Positions 9,558-19,445 of a stretch of DNA of 64,000 nt are shown in pieces (positions within the stretch are counted from its first letter, which is position 1; every line of letters starts with the position of its first letter). The translations under genes and the position numbers were made by a program. The stretch is from Phoenix dactylifera. Taxonomy: Eukaryota > Streptophyta > Magnoliopsida > Arecales > Arecaceae. The notes beneath the pieces were generated by a model. That model did not search any database. It saw only the letters and a program-made list of their open reading frames with translations, and was not told the DNA's origin. Where the stretch lies: assembly GCF_009389715.1 (NCBI RefSeq), contig NW_024067692.1:744001-808000 (forward strand). The letters run 5' to 3'.

Positions 9558-11531
9558 TGTTGCCCAGATAGACAACCCAAGGGGGGAGGGTGAATTGGGT
9601 TTTAAAATAATTTAGATAATTTAAAACGTTATGGATGATTAATTAAAAACTATTGCAAGTTATTTAATTAATTACTATGTGCTGTGAGTAATATGAAATG
9701 AGAAGAAGGAGAGACAATCAATCACAAACACAAGTTTTATAGTGGTTCGGAGCTAACCCTTGCTCCTACGTCCACTCCCCAAGTCTCACTTGGGAATTCA
9801 CTATAATCCCCTTGGATTACAGCCGGTTTTTTTCCAAGCTCACAACCAAACTTGTTGTTTTACGAGCTCACAACGAACACGGTCGGTTTTCCCAGGCTCA
9901 CCGACTAGAACCACCCCCGATTGTTTTTCCGGGATCACAATCGAACCCTTACACACGTTGGTTTTAACTCGGCTCACCAACCAACCTCAATCCCCTTGAT
10001 TCAATCCCCGATTGAACCAAGTAAATACAAGTTGTAGAGAGAAAATAAAAAATGAGCTTCTCAAAAAGCAGATGAAAACAATATGAACAATAAATGAAGT
10101 TAAGAAGCCTCAAACGCTTTTAGATTGGAGATGAGGAATGGCTTCTTAAACTTCTGGTCTCCTCTTGAAAGAGTAATCGACTTGAATGCAGGAGAAGGAG
10201 GCTTTAATTGCTGGGAAGATGTAGTTGGAAGCAGTAAATGCAGATCTTCCTCTTTTTCGTTGAAGAGCACGTTGCAGAGCTTGAATGCTTGATTAGTTGG
10301 AGTGAAAATAGTTGTTCCCTCTCTTGCTACAGTCCTCTGTGGCTATTTAAGCCAACCCCCACGGAAACTAGCCGTTAGAGTGCTTTTTCTGCCCGTTCTG
10401 AACACTCTGCGCAGCCTGACAATATGACCGTTGGTGGGTTGGAGTCGACTCGCGCGATCAGGAGTCGACTCGGCTGTAGCGGGAGTCGACTCAAGCTTTT
10501 CCGGAGTCGACTCGGCAACTGTTCCAAATTTGAATTAAAGTTGCCTTCACGACTGGGAGTCGACTCGTCTTGACCTGGAGTCGACTCGTCAACTTCTGGA
10601 GCTGACTTGGCAATTTTGGAGTCGGCTCATCCACTGAAGTCCGTGGATCCAATTTTGAATTTTGTCCACTCGAGTCGACTCGACTGTCCTGGGAGTCGAC
10701 TCGAATCTCAGAGCCCGAACTCCCGATCCTCTGTCTTTTGGCTCGTCCAGTCTTGGAGTCGACTCGAACTTCCTTGGAGTCGACTCGGCTCTCAGTTTCC
10801 GAAAGATGGTCTTCTGCCTTTTGACGTGAAGCTGTCTTGGAGTCGACTCGAGCTGTCTGGGAGTCGACTCGAATCTCAGAGACAGTAACTTGGTTTTCTG
10901 TCTGTCTTGGGGTCGCGGTGTCTTGGAGTCGACTCGCGTATTGCGGGAGTCGACTCGAATCTCAGAGTCCATAAAATGGTCTCTGACTTTCTTTGTGTAC
11001 CGCTGAGAGTCGACTCTTGCTTTCTTTGGAGTCGACCTGTCAACCATCGGAGTCGACTCGCGTTCCACTGGAGTCGACTCGAATCTCAGACCCGAAAACT
11101 GCTCTCTGACTTTTCTGCCTGTGACTGCTTGGAGTCGTCGACTCTTACTTCCCTGGAGTCGACTTGGTGAACATTGGAGTCGACTCGCGCACTTCAGGAG
11201 TCGACTCGTTGACAGGTTCTGAGTTGATCCTTTCTGTTCTTCTGTCTGTTCTCAGTCGGAGTCGACTCGTACTCATCTGGAGTCGACTCGAGCTCGTGCC
11301 AGTGAACTTGATACGCTTGGAGTCGACTCGTGATACTCGGGAGTCGACTCGAGTCTCAGACATTGGTTCAAACAGACTCCTTAACTTATCCAACAATTAT
11401 GAACCAAGTCTTGGGACACTTAGACAGGATTTTCACTGAAACACTCAATTGAATTCATTAGTAATTAAAAGATATACTCAAATGCTTTGAGCTCATCAAA
11501 ATCAAATGGGGTTTTAATCAATCACTCCACA
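9558..11531 (-). repeat. 3' LTR of the Sirevirus (1974 bp)
   Basis: On the minus strand it starts TGTGGAGTG at 11531 and ends GGGCAACA at 9558. Compared with the other LTR it carries 21 extra bases in one palindrome unit (near 10756-10780) and one fewer G near 9590. These two indels account exactly for the length difference. The promoter-proximal half is packed with GAGTCGACTC palindromes. Short ORFs reading ESTPR or VDSR repeats on both strands are translations of that array. Confidence 0.93.
10442..11350. repeat. GAGTCGACTC palindrome array in the 3' LTR
   Basis: By eye 23 perfect copies of the 10-bp palindrome. Starts: 10442, 10462, 10483, 10504; 10557, 10578; 10672, 10693; 10756, 10777; 10840, 10861; 10926, 10947; 11007, 11050, 11071; 11177, 11198; 11259, 11280; 11320, 11341. 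Imperfect copies sit at 10599, 10619, 11029, 11132 and 11156. Within a group the pitch is 20-22 bp, and groups repeat about every 81-86 bp from 10672 to 11007. Sirevirus LTRs of maize are known to carry clusters of a different palindrome in a regulatory region, so this is probably the analogous segment. Confidence 0.92.
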
Positions 11532-12123
11532 ATCTCCCCCTTTTTGATGATGATAAAACATTGAGTATATGTAAAATGAATTGCTCAATAAATAATGAAA
11601 TAAAATTCATAAATGAATTCAAATGTCTGGTAATTCAATTTTATCCAAGCTTGAAAGAAGTGAAACATTAAATTTCGGAGTTAAAGCTCCCCCTTTCATT
11701 TGGAATTATATAAGCCTTCATATTATGCAATCAATTGTTTGGCTTATATGTCATTAATGATTTAGTTTGATTAAAATTCAGATTCTCCCCCTCAACATAT
11801 GCATTCAACTATGTTTTGATTCTCTGAATTTTCTTTTAATGCTTTGAAGTTTTTGAACTGAATTTTTTTGGTTTTTAGAGGGAAAATCTGTCAATTTGTT
11901 CATGAGTAGGATTCAGCTAATCTCCGAATATCCCTTGAATAGATTCTGGAGATTACTCCATTAGGAGCCCCAAAAGAGAGATAATGAGCCTCGAGGTACC
12001 GAATCCACTTAGAACAAATTTGTGTGTATTTTTAAGAGTTTATCTTTTTATTGATTTCTTTTACATATTTTATCCATGTTTCTCCCCTTTTACATATTTT
12101 ATACATATTTCTCCCCCTTTTTG
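11532..12123 (-). other. Polypurine tract and repeated PPT-like motifs upstream of the 3' LTR
   Basis: The minus strand reads AAAAAGGGGGAGAT at 11545-11532, directly before the LTR start TGTGGAG: the primary polypurine tract. Similar GGGGGAG or GGGGAG motifs recur near 11685-11696, 11782-11793, 12080-12090 and 12110-12123 in AT-rich DNA. Multiplication of the PPT is a described Sirevirus feature. Confidence 0.75.
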
Positions 12124-12300
12124 TCATCATATCAAAAAGGAGGTAATCACACACAATCAATGGCACAAATGGCACAACCAATCATCAAATGGCACAGAAA
12201 TGAAGATAAGATGTCTACTCATTGTATTGATATGAATGTGAATACATTTGAGTATACAATAAGTAAAGCAAAACAATACAAAACAAAACAAAAAGAACAT

Positions 12301-13890
12301 CTATGGTCTCCTCGAGGATGAAGATCCCCCCCTCGAGGATGTATCTCCCCCTCTCGATGAGGTGGCTCCTCCTCTCGAGGATGTGGCTCCTCCTCTCGAG
12401 GATGGTGCTCCTCCTCTCAATCGGCTCTGCTCCATGAGGAGGGTGACTGCATCTGTAACATGTCCGAGCTGCGTGATAATAGACGTAGTGGCTCTGCTAT
12501 GTGTAGTGGAGAGCTCAGTCACCGACGTCTGAAGCCCAGTCACTGACGTCTGAAGTGCATCCAGCTTGTCGATGAGTACATTCGACAAGCGCTCGGCCCC
12601 CTCGGTGGTGGTGTGCATGTCACGACCTATGTCCTCTCGCATCTGTCGAGTGGTGCTCGTGACCTCACTCATGCTCTGGAACTGGGCCTGGACCAAACTC
12701 CGGACATTGTAGATCTCTTCCCGTACATGAGCCGTCATGTCAGTCACGGCTGTCAAGGAAGGGACCAACTGAGAAGATACGGGTGCAGGAGTGGGAGCAG
12801 GCACCGCACCTCGGAGCTCCCGAAGCAGCTCATCCCTCACCTCTCTGACTATCTCCTGTCGCAGCTCCCGGAGCTGCTCAGGATCAATCCGGACCGCCAT
12901 AGAGGGTGGTGCCGAGGAGGAAGGTCCGGCGGAGGTGGTAGGAGCAGGAGGAGTGGATGGAAGGTCTGGATGGTCTGGAAGGTCTGGGTAGTCTGAATCG
13001 GGCTCAGGATTGGGTGAAGGTCTGGTGGTCTGAGCGGTGAGTGTAGACTTCCTAACCCATACCCCCTCTCTCTTCCGAAACCCCATCCTGTGTAGGGTCC
13101 CCGCACGCGTGCGATCAGTCCATCGCAAAGCGCGAAAGGGCTCCCCCTCAGGAATGGGAACCTCGTACTCCCTAAACAGAAGGGTGAATATCATGCCATA
13201 TGGGAGGGTGAGCCTAGGTCTATCTAGGGGCTCACACATGTATCGATATATGAGTTTAGGGAAGTTGATTGGGGTGTCATGAAGCATATAGAACATAAGA
13301 GCTAGGTCCCTCTCATTTACAAAATCAAATCTCCCTGTCTTAGGGAAGATGGACCTAGACAGTATACTCAAGAGGATCCGCATCTCAATCGGTAGTGAGC
13401 TGGCGGATACCTCGTCTACGGGTGACTGGGGTGGATGCCCGAGAACGGCCGTAAGGGCCTCAACTCTGTCCTCGGGATGTGTGGGAGCCACCCCTACTAG
13501 TGGAAGGTGGAGGATGTGGCCAATAAGATCCTCCGTGACAAACACAGGGACACCGGCTACTGTGCCCTCGATACCCCCATCTTCCCGATGGACGGTACCG
13601 TAAAACTCTCTAACGAGCCCTGGATATGTGGGGAGGTCCAATGTAAGGAAGAACTCTAAGCCCTGGACCCTAAGTCTTTCACCTATGGTGAACCCTTCCC
13701 GGGAGAGGAAGTCGAAATCGACATACCTCCCGGTGGAGACGACCTTCCCGGCCAATGGCCTCGCGGGAACCGCCCTAGGCGGGGAACGAGCCGGAGGTGG
13801 TTGCCTCGCGGGATCGTGCCGCGCCTTGGAGCGCCGCTCAGGACCGGCCTCGGGACGGGACCTCTTCCTAACCACGGTCTTACGTGGCAT
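12301..13890 (-). CDS. Accessory ORF of the Sirevirus in the env position (529 aa)
   Basis: A single open frame on the element's sense strand, between pol and the 3' LTR. Residues 1-50 are strongly basic (RKRSRPEAGPERRSK) and Pro-rich, possibly nuclear-targeting. Residues about 55-275 form a compact domain (LVREFYGTVHREDGG, GVPVFVTEDLIGHILHLP, LPYGMIFTLLFREYEVPIPEG) resembling the family called putative plant transposon protein (Transposase_32 type). A Pro/Ser linker follows, then about residues 340-490 form a predicted coiled coil with many Thr/Gln/Glu heptads. The tail holds five copies of a SSRGG(A/D/S) repeat. No signal peptide or transmembrane segment is visible, so it does not look like a true envelope protein despite its position. 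It is intact. Function unknown. Confidence 0.8.
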   Translation of the reverse strand: MPRKTVVRKRSRPEAGPERRSKARHDPARQPPPARSPPRAVPARPLAGKVVSTGRYVDFDFLSREGFTIGERLRVQGLEFFLTLDLPTYPGLVREFYGTVHREDGGIEGTVAGVPVFVTEDLIGHILHLPLVGVAPTHPEDRVEALTAVLGHPPQSPVDEVSASSLPIEMRILLSILSRSIFPKTGRFDFVNERDLALMFYMLHDTPINFPKLIYRYMCEPLDRPRLTLPYGMIFTLLFREYEVPIPEGEPFRALRWTDRTRAGTLHRMGFRKREGVWVRKSTLTAQTTRPSPNPEPDSDYPDLPDHPDLPSTPPAPTTSAGPSSSAPPSMAVRIDPEQLRELRQEIVREVRDELLRELRGAVPAPTPAPVSSQLVPSLTAVTDMTAHVREEIYNVRSLVQAQFQSMSEVTSTTRQMREDIGRDMHTTTEGAERLSNVLIDKLDALQTSVTGLQTSVTELSTTHSRATTSIITQLGHVTDAVTLLMEQSRLRGGAPSSRGGATSSRGGATSSRGGDTSSRGGSSSSRRP

Positions 13891-14134
13891 TTTGACCTAA
13901 AATGGAATGAAGAACCTAAAGGACGGAGAAGGGTCGACGGAGGAAGCTTGGGACGGACCGGAGACGACCTAGGAACGGACGAAAACGTTACGGTGAAAAA
14001 TCGACGGAAAAAGGGTTGGAGACGATCGGGGACGACCTAGGAGTCGGCTCTAGGGCTTTTTGAACAGTGGCGGCTTGAGAGAAAAGTGTTTTCGAAACGA
14101 CAAACCTAGGGTTAAAAAGTCGGATCCCGACTGT

Positions 14135-14310
14135 GAGTCGACTCCACTGAGTCGCGAGTCGACTCGACCTCGAGTCGACTCCAGAATATGCGCGAGTCGA
14201 CTCTCCTTATGCGCCTGTAGGCCTCGAGTCGACTCCCGATAATATGCGAGTCGACTCCCCCTCTGCTGCCATCTTTGCGAGTCGACTCCCGCCAATGCGC
14301 GAGTCGACTC
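14135..14310. repeat. Internal GAGTCGACTC palindrome array upstream of the accessory ORF
   Basis: Eight perfect copies start at 14135, 14156, 14172, 14194, 14226, 14248, 14279 and 14301, with variants at 14040 (GAGTCGGCTC) and 14340 (GAGTCGTCTC). Neighbouring copies mostly pair at 21-23 bp. The array lies between the pol stop (14502) and the accessory ORF start (13890), so it is upstream of that ORF on the minus strand. It uses the same palindrome as both LTRs. Confidence 0.9.
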
Positions 14311-14501
14311 CCCCTTAGGAGCCGGCTCTGTAACTTACTCGAGTCGTCTCTAACCTTGGCACGCACCTAAAAATCATGCTATAATCGTGCCAAATGAGAG
14401 AAAATCACCTAATTAAGATCTGATTTGATGATCATTGAAAAGGAACTCTATTTTAACCACATTGTAATCATCAAAATCAATGAATCTAGTGGAAACTACC
14501 A

Positions 14502-17500
14502 CTAGGATGGATCAATCACTCCTAATCCCCTCCTAAGCACACTAAACCTCTCTTCACTTAGGGATTTTGTAAAAATATCTGCTAATTGATTATCAGTACA
14601 AACAAATTGGAGTGTCACATCACCATTCAATACATGATCTCTTATGAAGTGATGTCTTATCTCAATGTGTTTAGTTCTTGAATGTTGAATTGGATTTTTA
14701 GTTAGATTTATGGCACTTGTATTATCACAATTAATGGGAATTTTATCTTGTTTAATGCCATAATCTTCTAACTGTTGTTTAATCCATAAGATTTGAGCAC
14801 AACAACTCCCGGCTGCAACATATTCAGCTTCTGCAGTGGATAATGCAACCGAGTTTTGTTTCTTGCTAAACCATGAGATAAGATTTTTTCCTAGAAATTG
14901 ACACGACCCGCTGGTACTTTTTCTATCAAGCTTACATCCAGCGAAGTCTGAATCTGTGTATCCTATTAAGTTTAGGCTAGATTCTTTAGAGTACCATAGC
15001 CCTATGTTCTTAGTTCCTATTAAGTATTTAAAAATTCTCTTAACTGCAGCTAGGTGTGTTTCTTTAGGATTAGCCTGATATCTAGCACACATGCACACAC
15101 TAAACATAATATCAGGTCTACTTGCAGTAAGATACAGTAAATATCCTATCATACCTCTATAAAGTTTTTGATCTACAGATTTACCTGATTCATCTTGGTC
15201 TAATTTGCATGATGAGCTCATGGGGGTGCTGATTGATTTGTTTCCCTCCATATCAAACTTCTTGAGCATCTCCTTGATATATTTAGCTTGATTGATGAAG
15301 ATGCCTCCTTCAGACTGTTTGATTTGAAGCCCGAGGAAGTAGTTCAGCTCTCCCATCATGCTCATCTCAAACTCACTCTGCATCAAATCAGCAAACTCTT
15401 CGCAGAGGCGATTGTTAGTAGCACCGAAAATGATATCATCAACATAAATCTGTACTAATAACATATCCTTATTTTGCTTTTTTAGAAATAATGTTGTATC
15501 TACATTTTCCCTAGAGAATTCATGTTCTAATAGGAATTTGCTAAGCCTCTCATACCATGCTCTAGGTGCTTGTTTTAAACCATAAAGTGCTTTGTTTAGT
15601 TTATATACATGATTGGGATATTGATGATTTTCAAAACCAGGAGGTTGTTCTACATATACCTCCTCATTAATATACCCATTTAAAAAAGCACTTTTTACAT
15701 CCATTTGATATAGTTTGAAGTCCTTAGAGCATGCATATGCTAATAATAATCTAATAGCCTCAAGTCTAGCTACGGGAGCAAAGGTTTCATCAAAATCTAT
15801 GCCTTCTTCTTGATTATAACCCTTTGCTACTAGTCTAGCCTTATTCCTTATAACAATTCCATTTTCATCTAGCTTATTTTTATATATCCATTTAGTACCT
15901 ATAATTGGATATTCAGAAGGTCTCTCTACTAGATTCCACACTTTGTTTCTAGTAAATTGGTTTAGTTCTTCTTGCATTGCATTTATCCAATTTACATCAT
16001 TTTCGGCTTCTTCTATATGTTTGGGCTCAAAGTGTGAAACAAAAGCTAGATGGTTATTCAAATTCCTAAGGGATGCTCTAGTCCTAACGGGTTGAGATGG
16101 ATCATCTAGAATTAGTTCCTTAGGATGCCCATGAGCATACCTCCAAGCTTTAGTTAGCCCATGATCCACAATACCCTCTTGGCTTGATGATTCTCTTTCA
16201 ATCAACTTTTGATTATTATCTTGAAATCCCATCTCATCTATCTTTTCTTCAAGTATTTCAACATCATCATCAAAATTAATCTTCTTACTAGACGAGATGT
16301 CACTAGAGTCATCAAAAACAACATGTATAGATTCTTCTGTAACTAAGGTTCTTTTATTAAAGACTCTATAGGCTTTACTAGTTGTAGAATAACCTAAGAA
16401 TATTCCTTCATCCGATTTAGAGTCAAATTTACCTAGATTATCTTTCCCATTATTATGAACAAAACACCTACATCCAAAAACATGAAAGTAATTAACTTTT
16501 GGTTTTCTGTTTTTCCAAAGTTCATAAGGTGTTTTCTTTATAATGGGTCTTAACAAAACTCTATTTAATATATGGCAAGAAGTATTAATGGCTTCTCCCC
16601 AAAAGTACTTAGGGAGGTTACTTTCACATAACATAGTTCTAGCCATTTCTTCTAGTGTTCTATTTTTCCTTTCCACAACTCCATTTTGTTGTGGTGTCCT
16701 AGGAGCTGAAAAATTATGGGTTATCCCCTTTTTACTACAAAACTCCTCAAATGACTGATTTTCGAATTCGGTACCATGGTCACTTCTAATAGCTATTACT
16801 GAGTTATCTCTAGCATTGGTTACTTCTTTATGGAATTTCTTAAAGACAAAAAATGCTTGATTCTTATGTGCTAGGAACATGACCCATGTGTACCTAGAAT
16901 AATCATCTACAATGACTAAACCATATTTATTTCCACCTAGGCTTGTTGTTCTAGTTGGACCGAATAGATCCATGTGTAATAATTCTAGAGGTCTAGAAGT
17001 AGAGACACATTTTATGGATTTAAATGAGTTCCTAGATTGTTTGCCAAATTGACATGCTTCACATATTTTGTTCTTTTCAAATTTTAATTTTGGCAAACCT
17101 ATCACGGAGTCTCTTTTAACTAGTTTAGTTATTGTGTCCATGCTTGCATGACCTAACTTACGGTGCCATAACCAACTAGCATCATTTTCTTTAGTTTCAT
17201 TAACAACTAAACATTGGTTATGTTTTGCAAGATCTTCTAGGTCTACAACATATACATTTCCACGCCTAATCCCTTTAAAAACTAAACTATTATCATTAGG
17301 ATTTGTTATAATGCATAGTGATGGTTTAAACATAACATCATATCCTTTATCACATAATTGACTAATGCTTAACAAGTTATGCTTAAGACCATCAACATAT
17401 CTAACATTATCTATAAAAGTAGAAGGGGTGATTTGAACTTTACCAATACCAATGATGTGACCTTGGTTGTTGTCTCCAAAAGTCACAGCACCTCCCTTCT

Positions 17501-17603
17501 TAGCTTCGAGGGTGAAGAATTGATCTTTATCACCCGTCATGTGCCTTGAGCAGCTACTATCCAAATACCAGCAGTTTTTGTTGACCTTGGCTGCAAAACA
17601 CTC
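14502..17603 (-). CDS. Sirevirus pol: protease, integrase, reverse transcriptase, RNase H
   Basis: The frame opens after a TAG at 17606-17604, and the first likely coding residues precede the protease motif. Counting from 17564: protease active site [10 protein letters not shown] at the start (usual DSG has Ser for Gly); pre-integrase zinc region with WHRKLGH and CEACQFGK (about 120-165); integrase core D in HMDLFGP (about 196), D in RSDHGTEF (about 263), E in NGVVERKN (about 297); copia RT with [21 protein letters not shown] and catalytic YVDD (about 708); RNase H with [15 protein letters not shown] and [11 protein letters not shown] (about 870-1000). About 1033 codons without a break. It follows gag in a different frame with stops between, so its expression route is unclear. 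Confidence 0.93.
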   Translation of the reverse strand, partial: ECFAAKVNKNCWYLDSSCSRHMTGDKDQFFTLEAKKGGAVTFGDNNQGHIIGIGKVQITPSTFIDNVRYVDGLKHNLLSISQLCDKGYDVMFKPSLCIITNPNDNSLVFKGIRRGNVYVVDLEDLAKHNQCLVVNETKENDASWLWHRKLGHASMDTITKLVKRDSVIGLPKLKFEKNKICEACQFGKQSRNSFKSIKCVSTSRPLELLHMDLFGPTRTTSLGGNKYGLVIVDDYSRYTWVMFLAHKNQAFFVFKKFHKEVTNARDNSVIAIRSDHGTEFENQSFEEFCSKKGITHNFSAPRTPQQNGVVERKNRTLEEMARTMLCESNLPKYFWGEAINTSCHILNRVLLRPIIKKTPYELWKNRKPKVNYFHVFGCRCFVHNNGKDNLGKFDSKSDEGIFLGYSTTSKAYRVFNKRTLVTEESIHVVFDDSSDISSSKKINFDDDVEILEEKIDEMGFQDNNQKLIERESSSQEGIVDHGLTKAWRYAHGHPKELILDDPSQPVRTRASLRNLNNHLAFVSHFEPKHIEEAENDVNWINAMQEELNQFTRNKVWNLVERPSEYPIIGTKWIYKNKLDENGIVIRNKARLVAKGYNQEEGIDFDETFAPVARLEAIRLLLAYACSKDFKLYQMDVKSAFLNGYINEEVYVEQPPGFENHQYPNHVYKLNKALYGLKQAPRAWYERLSKFLLEHEFSRENVDTTLFLKKQNKDMLLVQIYVDDIIFGATNNRLCEEFADLMQSEFEMSMMGELNYFLGLQIKQSEGGIFINQAKYIKEMLKKFDMEGNKSISTPMSSSCKLDQDESGKSVDQKLYRGMIGYLLYLTASRPDIMFSVCMCARYQANPKETHLAAVKRIFKYLIGTKNIGLWYSKESSLNLIGYTDSDFAGCKLDRKSTSGSCQFLGKNLISWFSKKQNSVALSTAEAEYVAAGSCCAQILWIKQQLEDYGIKQDKIPINCDNTSAINLTKNPIQHSRTKHIEIRHHFIRDHVLNGDVTLQFVCTDNQLADIFTKSLSEERFSVLRRGLGVIDPS

Positions 17604-17616
17604 CTACACAAGCAAA

Positions 17617-19398
17617 TCATGTCATCTTAAGTACCCAAGTTTTCTTGGGTCCTTCATGGTTAGTCAAGTTGGTTCCTTTTGGAACCCATACCCTTTTTAT
17701 TTTTCTTTTTGTTTTACTTTTCCTATAGTCACATACATTTACCTTATGTCCGATAGTTCCACAACAAAAGCAGGTTATTTTCTTAGTTTTAGTTTCTCCA
17801 GCTTTAACAAAGAAGTTACTAAGAAGTTTTTGTTTATTTCTTGGTTTATATCCTAACCCCGCTTTATTAAATACGGCTCGTTGACTATTAAGTATCATGT
17901 TTAACTTTTCAGAACTATAGGTAAATTTTTCAACTAAGGGTTTGTATTTGTTAAGTTCTTTAGTTAGTGTTTGATTTTCTGCTTTTAGATCATTAAGTTC
18001 TTTTGTGAGATCCTTGTTTAGGATTTGTTTATGGTTTTTGGGTTCTAATGTTTCTTTATTTAGCCTTTCATTTTCTTTAGTTAAGGTATTAGTCTTTTGA
18101 GTTAAAAGTTTATTGCTTGTCTTAAGTTCCATATTTTCTTTGGTGATTAAGTCCTTATCCTTAACTAATTTATCGTACTTAAGTATGTATGATTGATTAG
18201 CTATTTTTAGTTCTTTATTCTTCAGATTTATTGCCTTATATTCTATCATTAATTCATTAAAAGCATCATAAAGCTCATCAAAAGTAAAATCTAAAGGTGA
18301 TTCGGATGTTACCTCACTTTCATTGGCCATGAAGCAGAGATTGGCCTTTTCCTCTTGTTCCTCATCCGATGAAGAGGATGATGAGTCGGAGTCGGATAGA
18401 GTCGTGACAAGAGCCTTCTTCTTTTTGTACTTGCTCTCCTTTTTCAGTAAAGGGCATTCAGCTCTTATGTGACCCGGCTTCTTGCACTCGTAACACCCAA
18501 TCCCCTTGTTTTCCCTTTTCTTACCTTTGTCCTTGCGGTAGAAATTTGAGGGGCCTCTCCTTTGATGATAGGACTTCTTGTGGTTGATGAATCTCTTGAA
18601 CTTGCACACAAGAAGAGCCTCACCATCATCTTCCTCATCCTCTTCTTCGTCACTGCTGCTACTGCAAGATAAGTCCTTGTTAGATGAAGTAGATTTTAGA
18701 GCTATTACCTTTTTCTTATGGGAGGACTCTTCCTCGTTGTGTTGCTTCATGGTTAGCTCGTGCGTCATTAGGGATCCAAGAAGCTCCTCTAGTGGTAACT
18801 TGTTCAAGTCCTTGGCTTCTTGGATTGCCGTCACTTTAGCTTCCCACGACCTAGGTAGACACCGAAGGATTTTCCTGACAAGATCACTGTTAGTATAGCT
18901 CTTGCCAAGGCTTTTTAGGCCATTGACAATGTCTGTAAACCTAGTGAACATGCTAGTGATTGTCTCATTAGAATCCATTCTAAATAGTTCATACTTATGA
19001 ACCAGTATATTTATTTTGGATTCTTTAACTTGATTTGTGCCCTCATGGGTCACTTCAAGTCTATCCCAAATCTCTTTTGCAGAGTTGCAAGTAGAGACCC
19101 TATTGAATTCATTTCTATCTAAGGCACAATAAAACACATTCATAGCTTTAGAGTTTAGTTGTGCCTTCCTCATGTCATGTTCATCCCAATCCGTTTCTAG
19201 TTTGGGTACCTTGACACCATCTACATATATGGATGGGATGTATGGCCCATTTACTACAATAGTCCACATCTCATAGTCTTGGACTTGGATGAATATTCTC
19301 ATCCTAGCCTTCCAATATGAGTAGTCAGACCCATTAAAGAATGGGGGTCTTTGGGTGGACTGACCCTCAATGTGGGAAGATCCAAATGGGGTTGTCAT
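17617..19398 (-). CDS. Sirevirus gag (593 aa)
   Basis: Starts at the ATG giving MTTPFGSSHIEGQ, 48 nt past the 5' LTR and just after the primer binding site. The N-terminal half is the copia Gag fold (NGSDYSYWKARM, WDRLEVTHEGTNQVKESKI, LRCLPRSWEAKVTAI). A CCHC zinc knuckle CYECKKPGHIRAEC sits near residue 303 and a second, CFCCGTIGHKVNVC, near 540. Between them lies an acidic Ser/Asp patch and then about 120 residues of Lys/Glu/Asn-rich coiled coil (about 380-500). Coiled coils C-terminal to the first knuckle are typical of Sirevirus Gag. TGA at 17619-17617 ends it. Confidence 0.92.
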   Translation of the reverse strand: MTTPFGSSHIEGQSTQRPPFFNGSDYSYWKARMRIFIQVQDYEMWTIVVNGPYIPSIYVDGVKVPKLETDWDEHDMRKAQLNSKAMNVFYCALDRNEFNRVSTCNSAKEIWDRLEVTHEGTNQVKESKINILVHKYELFRMDSNETITSMFTRFTDIVNGLKSLGKSYTNSDLVRKILRCLPRSWEAKVTAIQEAKDLNKLPLEELLGSLMTHELTMKQHNEEESSHKKKVIALKSTSSNKDLSCSSSSDEEEDEEDDGEALLVCKFKRFINHKKSYHQRRGPSNFYRKDKGKKRENKGIGCYECKKPGHIRAECPLLKKESKYKKKKALVTTLSDSDSSSSSSDEEQEEKANLCFMANESEVTSESPLDFTFDELYDAFNELMIEYKAINLKNKELKIANQSYILKYDKLVKDKDLITKENMELKTSNKLLTQKTNTLTKENERLNKETLEPKNHKQILNKDLTKELNDLKAENQTLTKELNKYKPLVEKFTYSSEKLNMILNSQRAVFNKAGLGYKPRNKQKLLSNFFVKAGETKTKKITCFCCGTIGHKVNVCDYRKSKTKRKIKRVWVPKGTNLTNHEGPKKTWVLKMT

Positions 19399-19430
19399 TT
19401 CGATCTTTTACTCTTGGGTGGAAGAGTTTA

Positions 19431-19443
19431 GGCTCTGATACCA
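19431..19443 (-). other. Primer binding site (initiator tRNA-Met)
   Basis: The minus strand reads TGGTATCAGAGCC two bases after the 5' LTR ends at 19446. This is the classic 13-nt complement to the 3' end of plant initiator tRNA-Met, and it fixes the element's orientation. Confidence 0.93.
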
Positions 19444-19445
19444 CT

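Noticed and set aside
10442..11350. Regularly spaced repeats resembling a CRISPR array
   Set aside because: Eukaryotic DNA, 10-bp repeats with about 11-bp spacers, duplicated in both LTRs; far from CRISPR dimensions.
10589..11439. Long ORFs on both strands reading ESTPR/VDSR repeats in both LTRs
   Set aside because: Translations of the GAGTCGACTC array; open on both strands because the palindrome lacks stop codons. No homology pattern.
12301..13890. Retroviral-type envelope
   Set aside because: No signal peptide, transmembrane helix or cysteine pattern seen; only the position matches.
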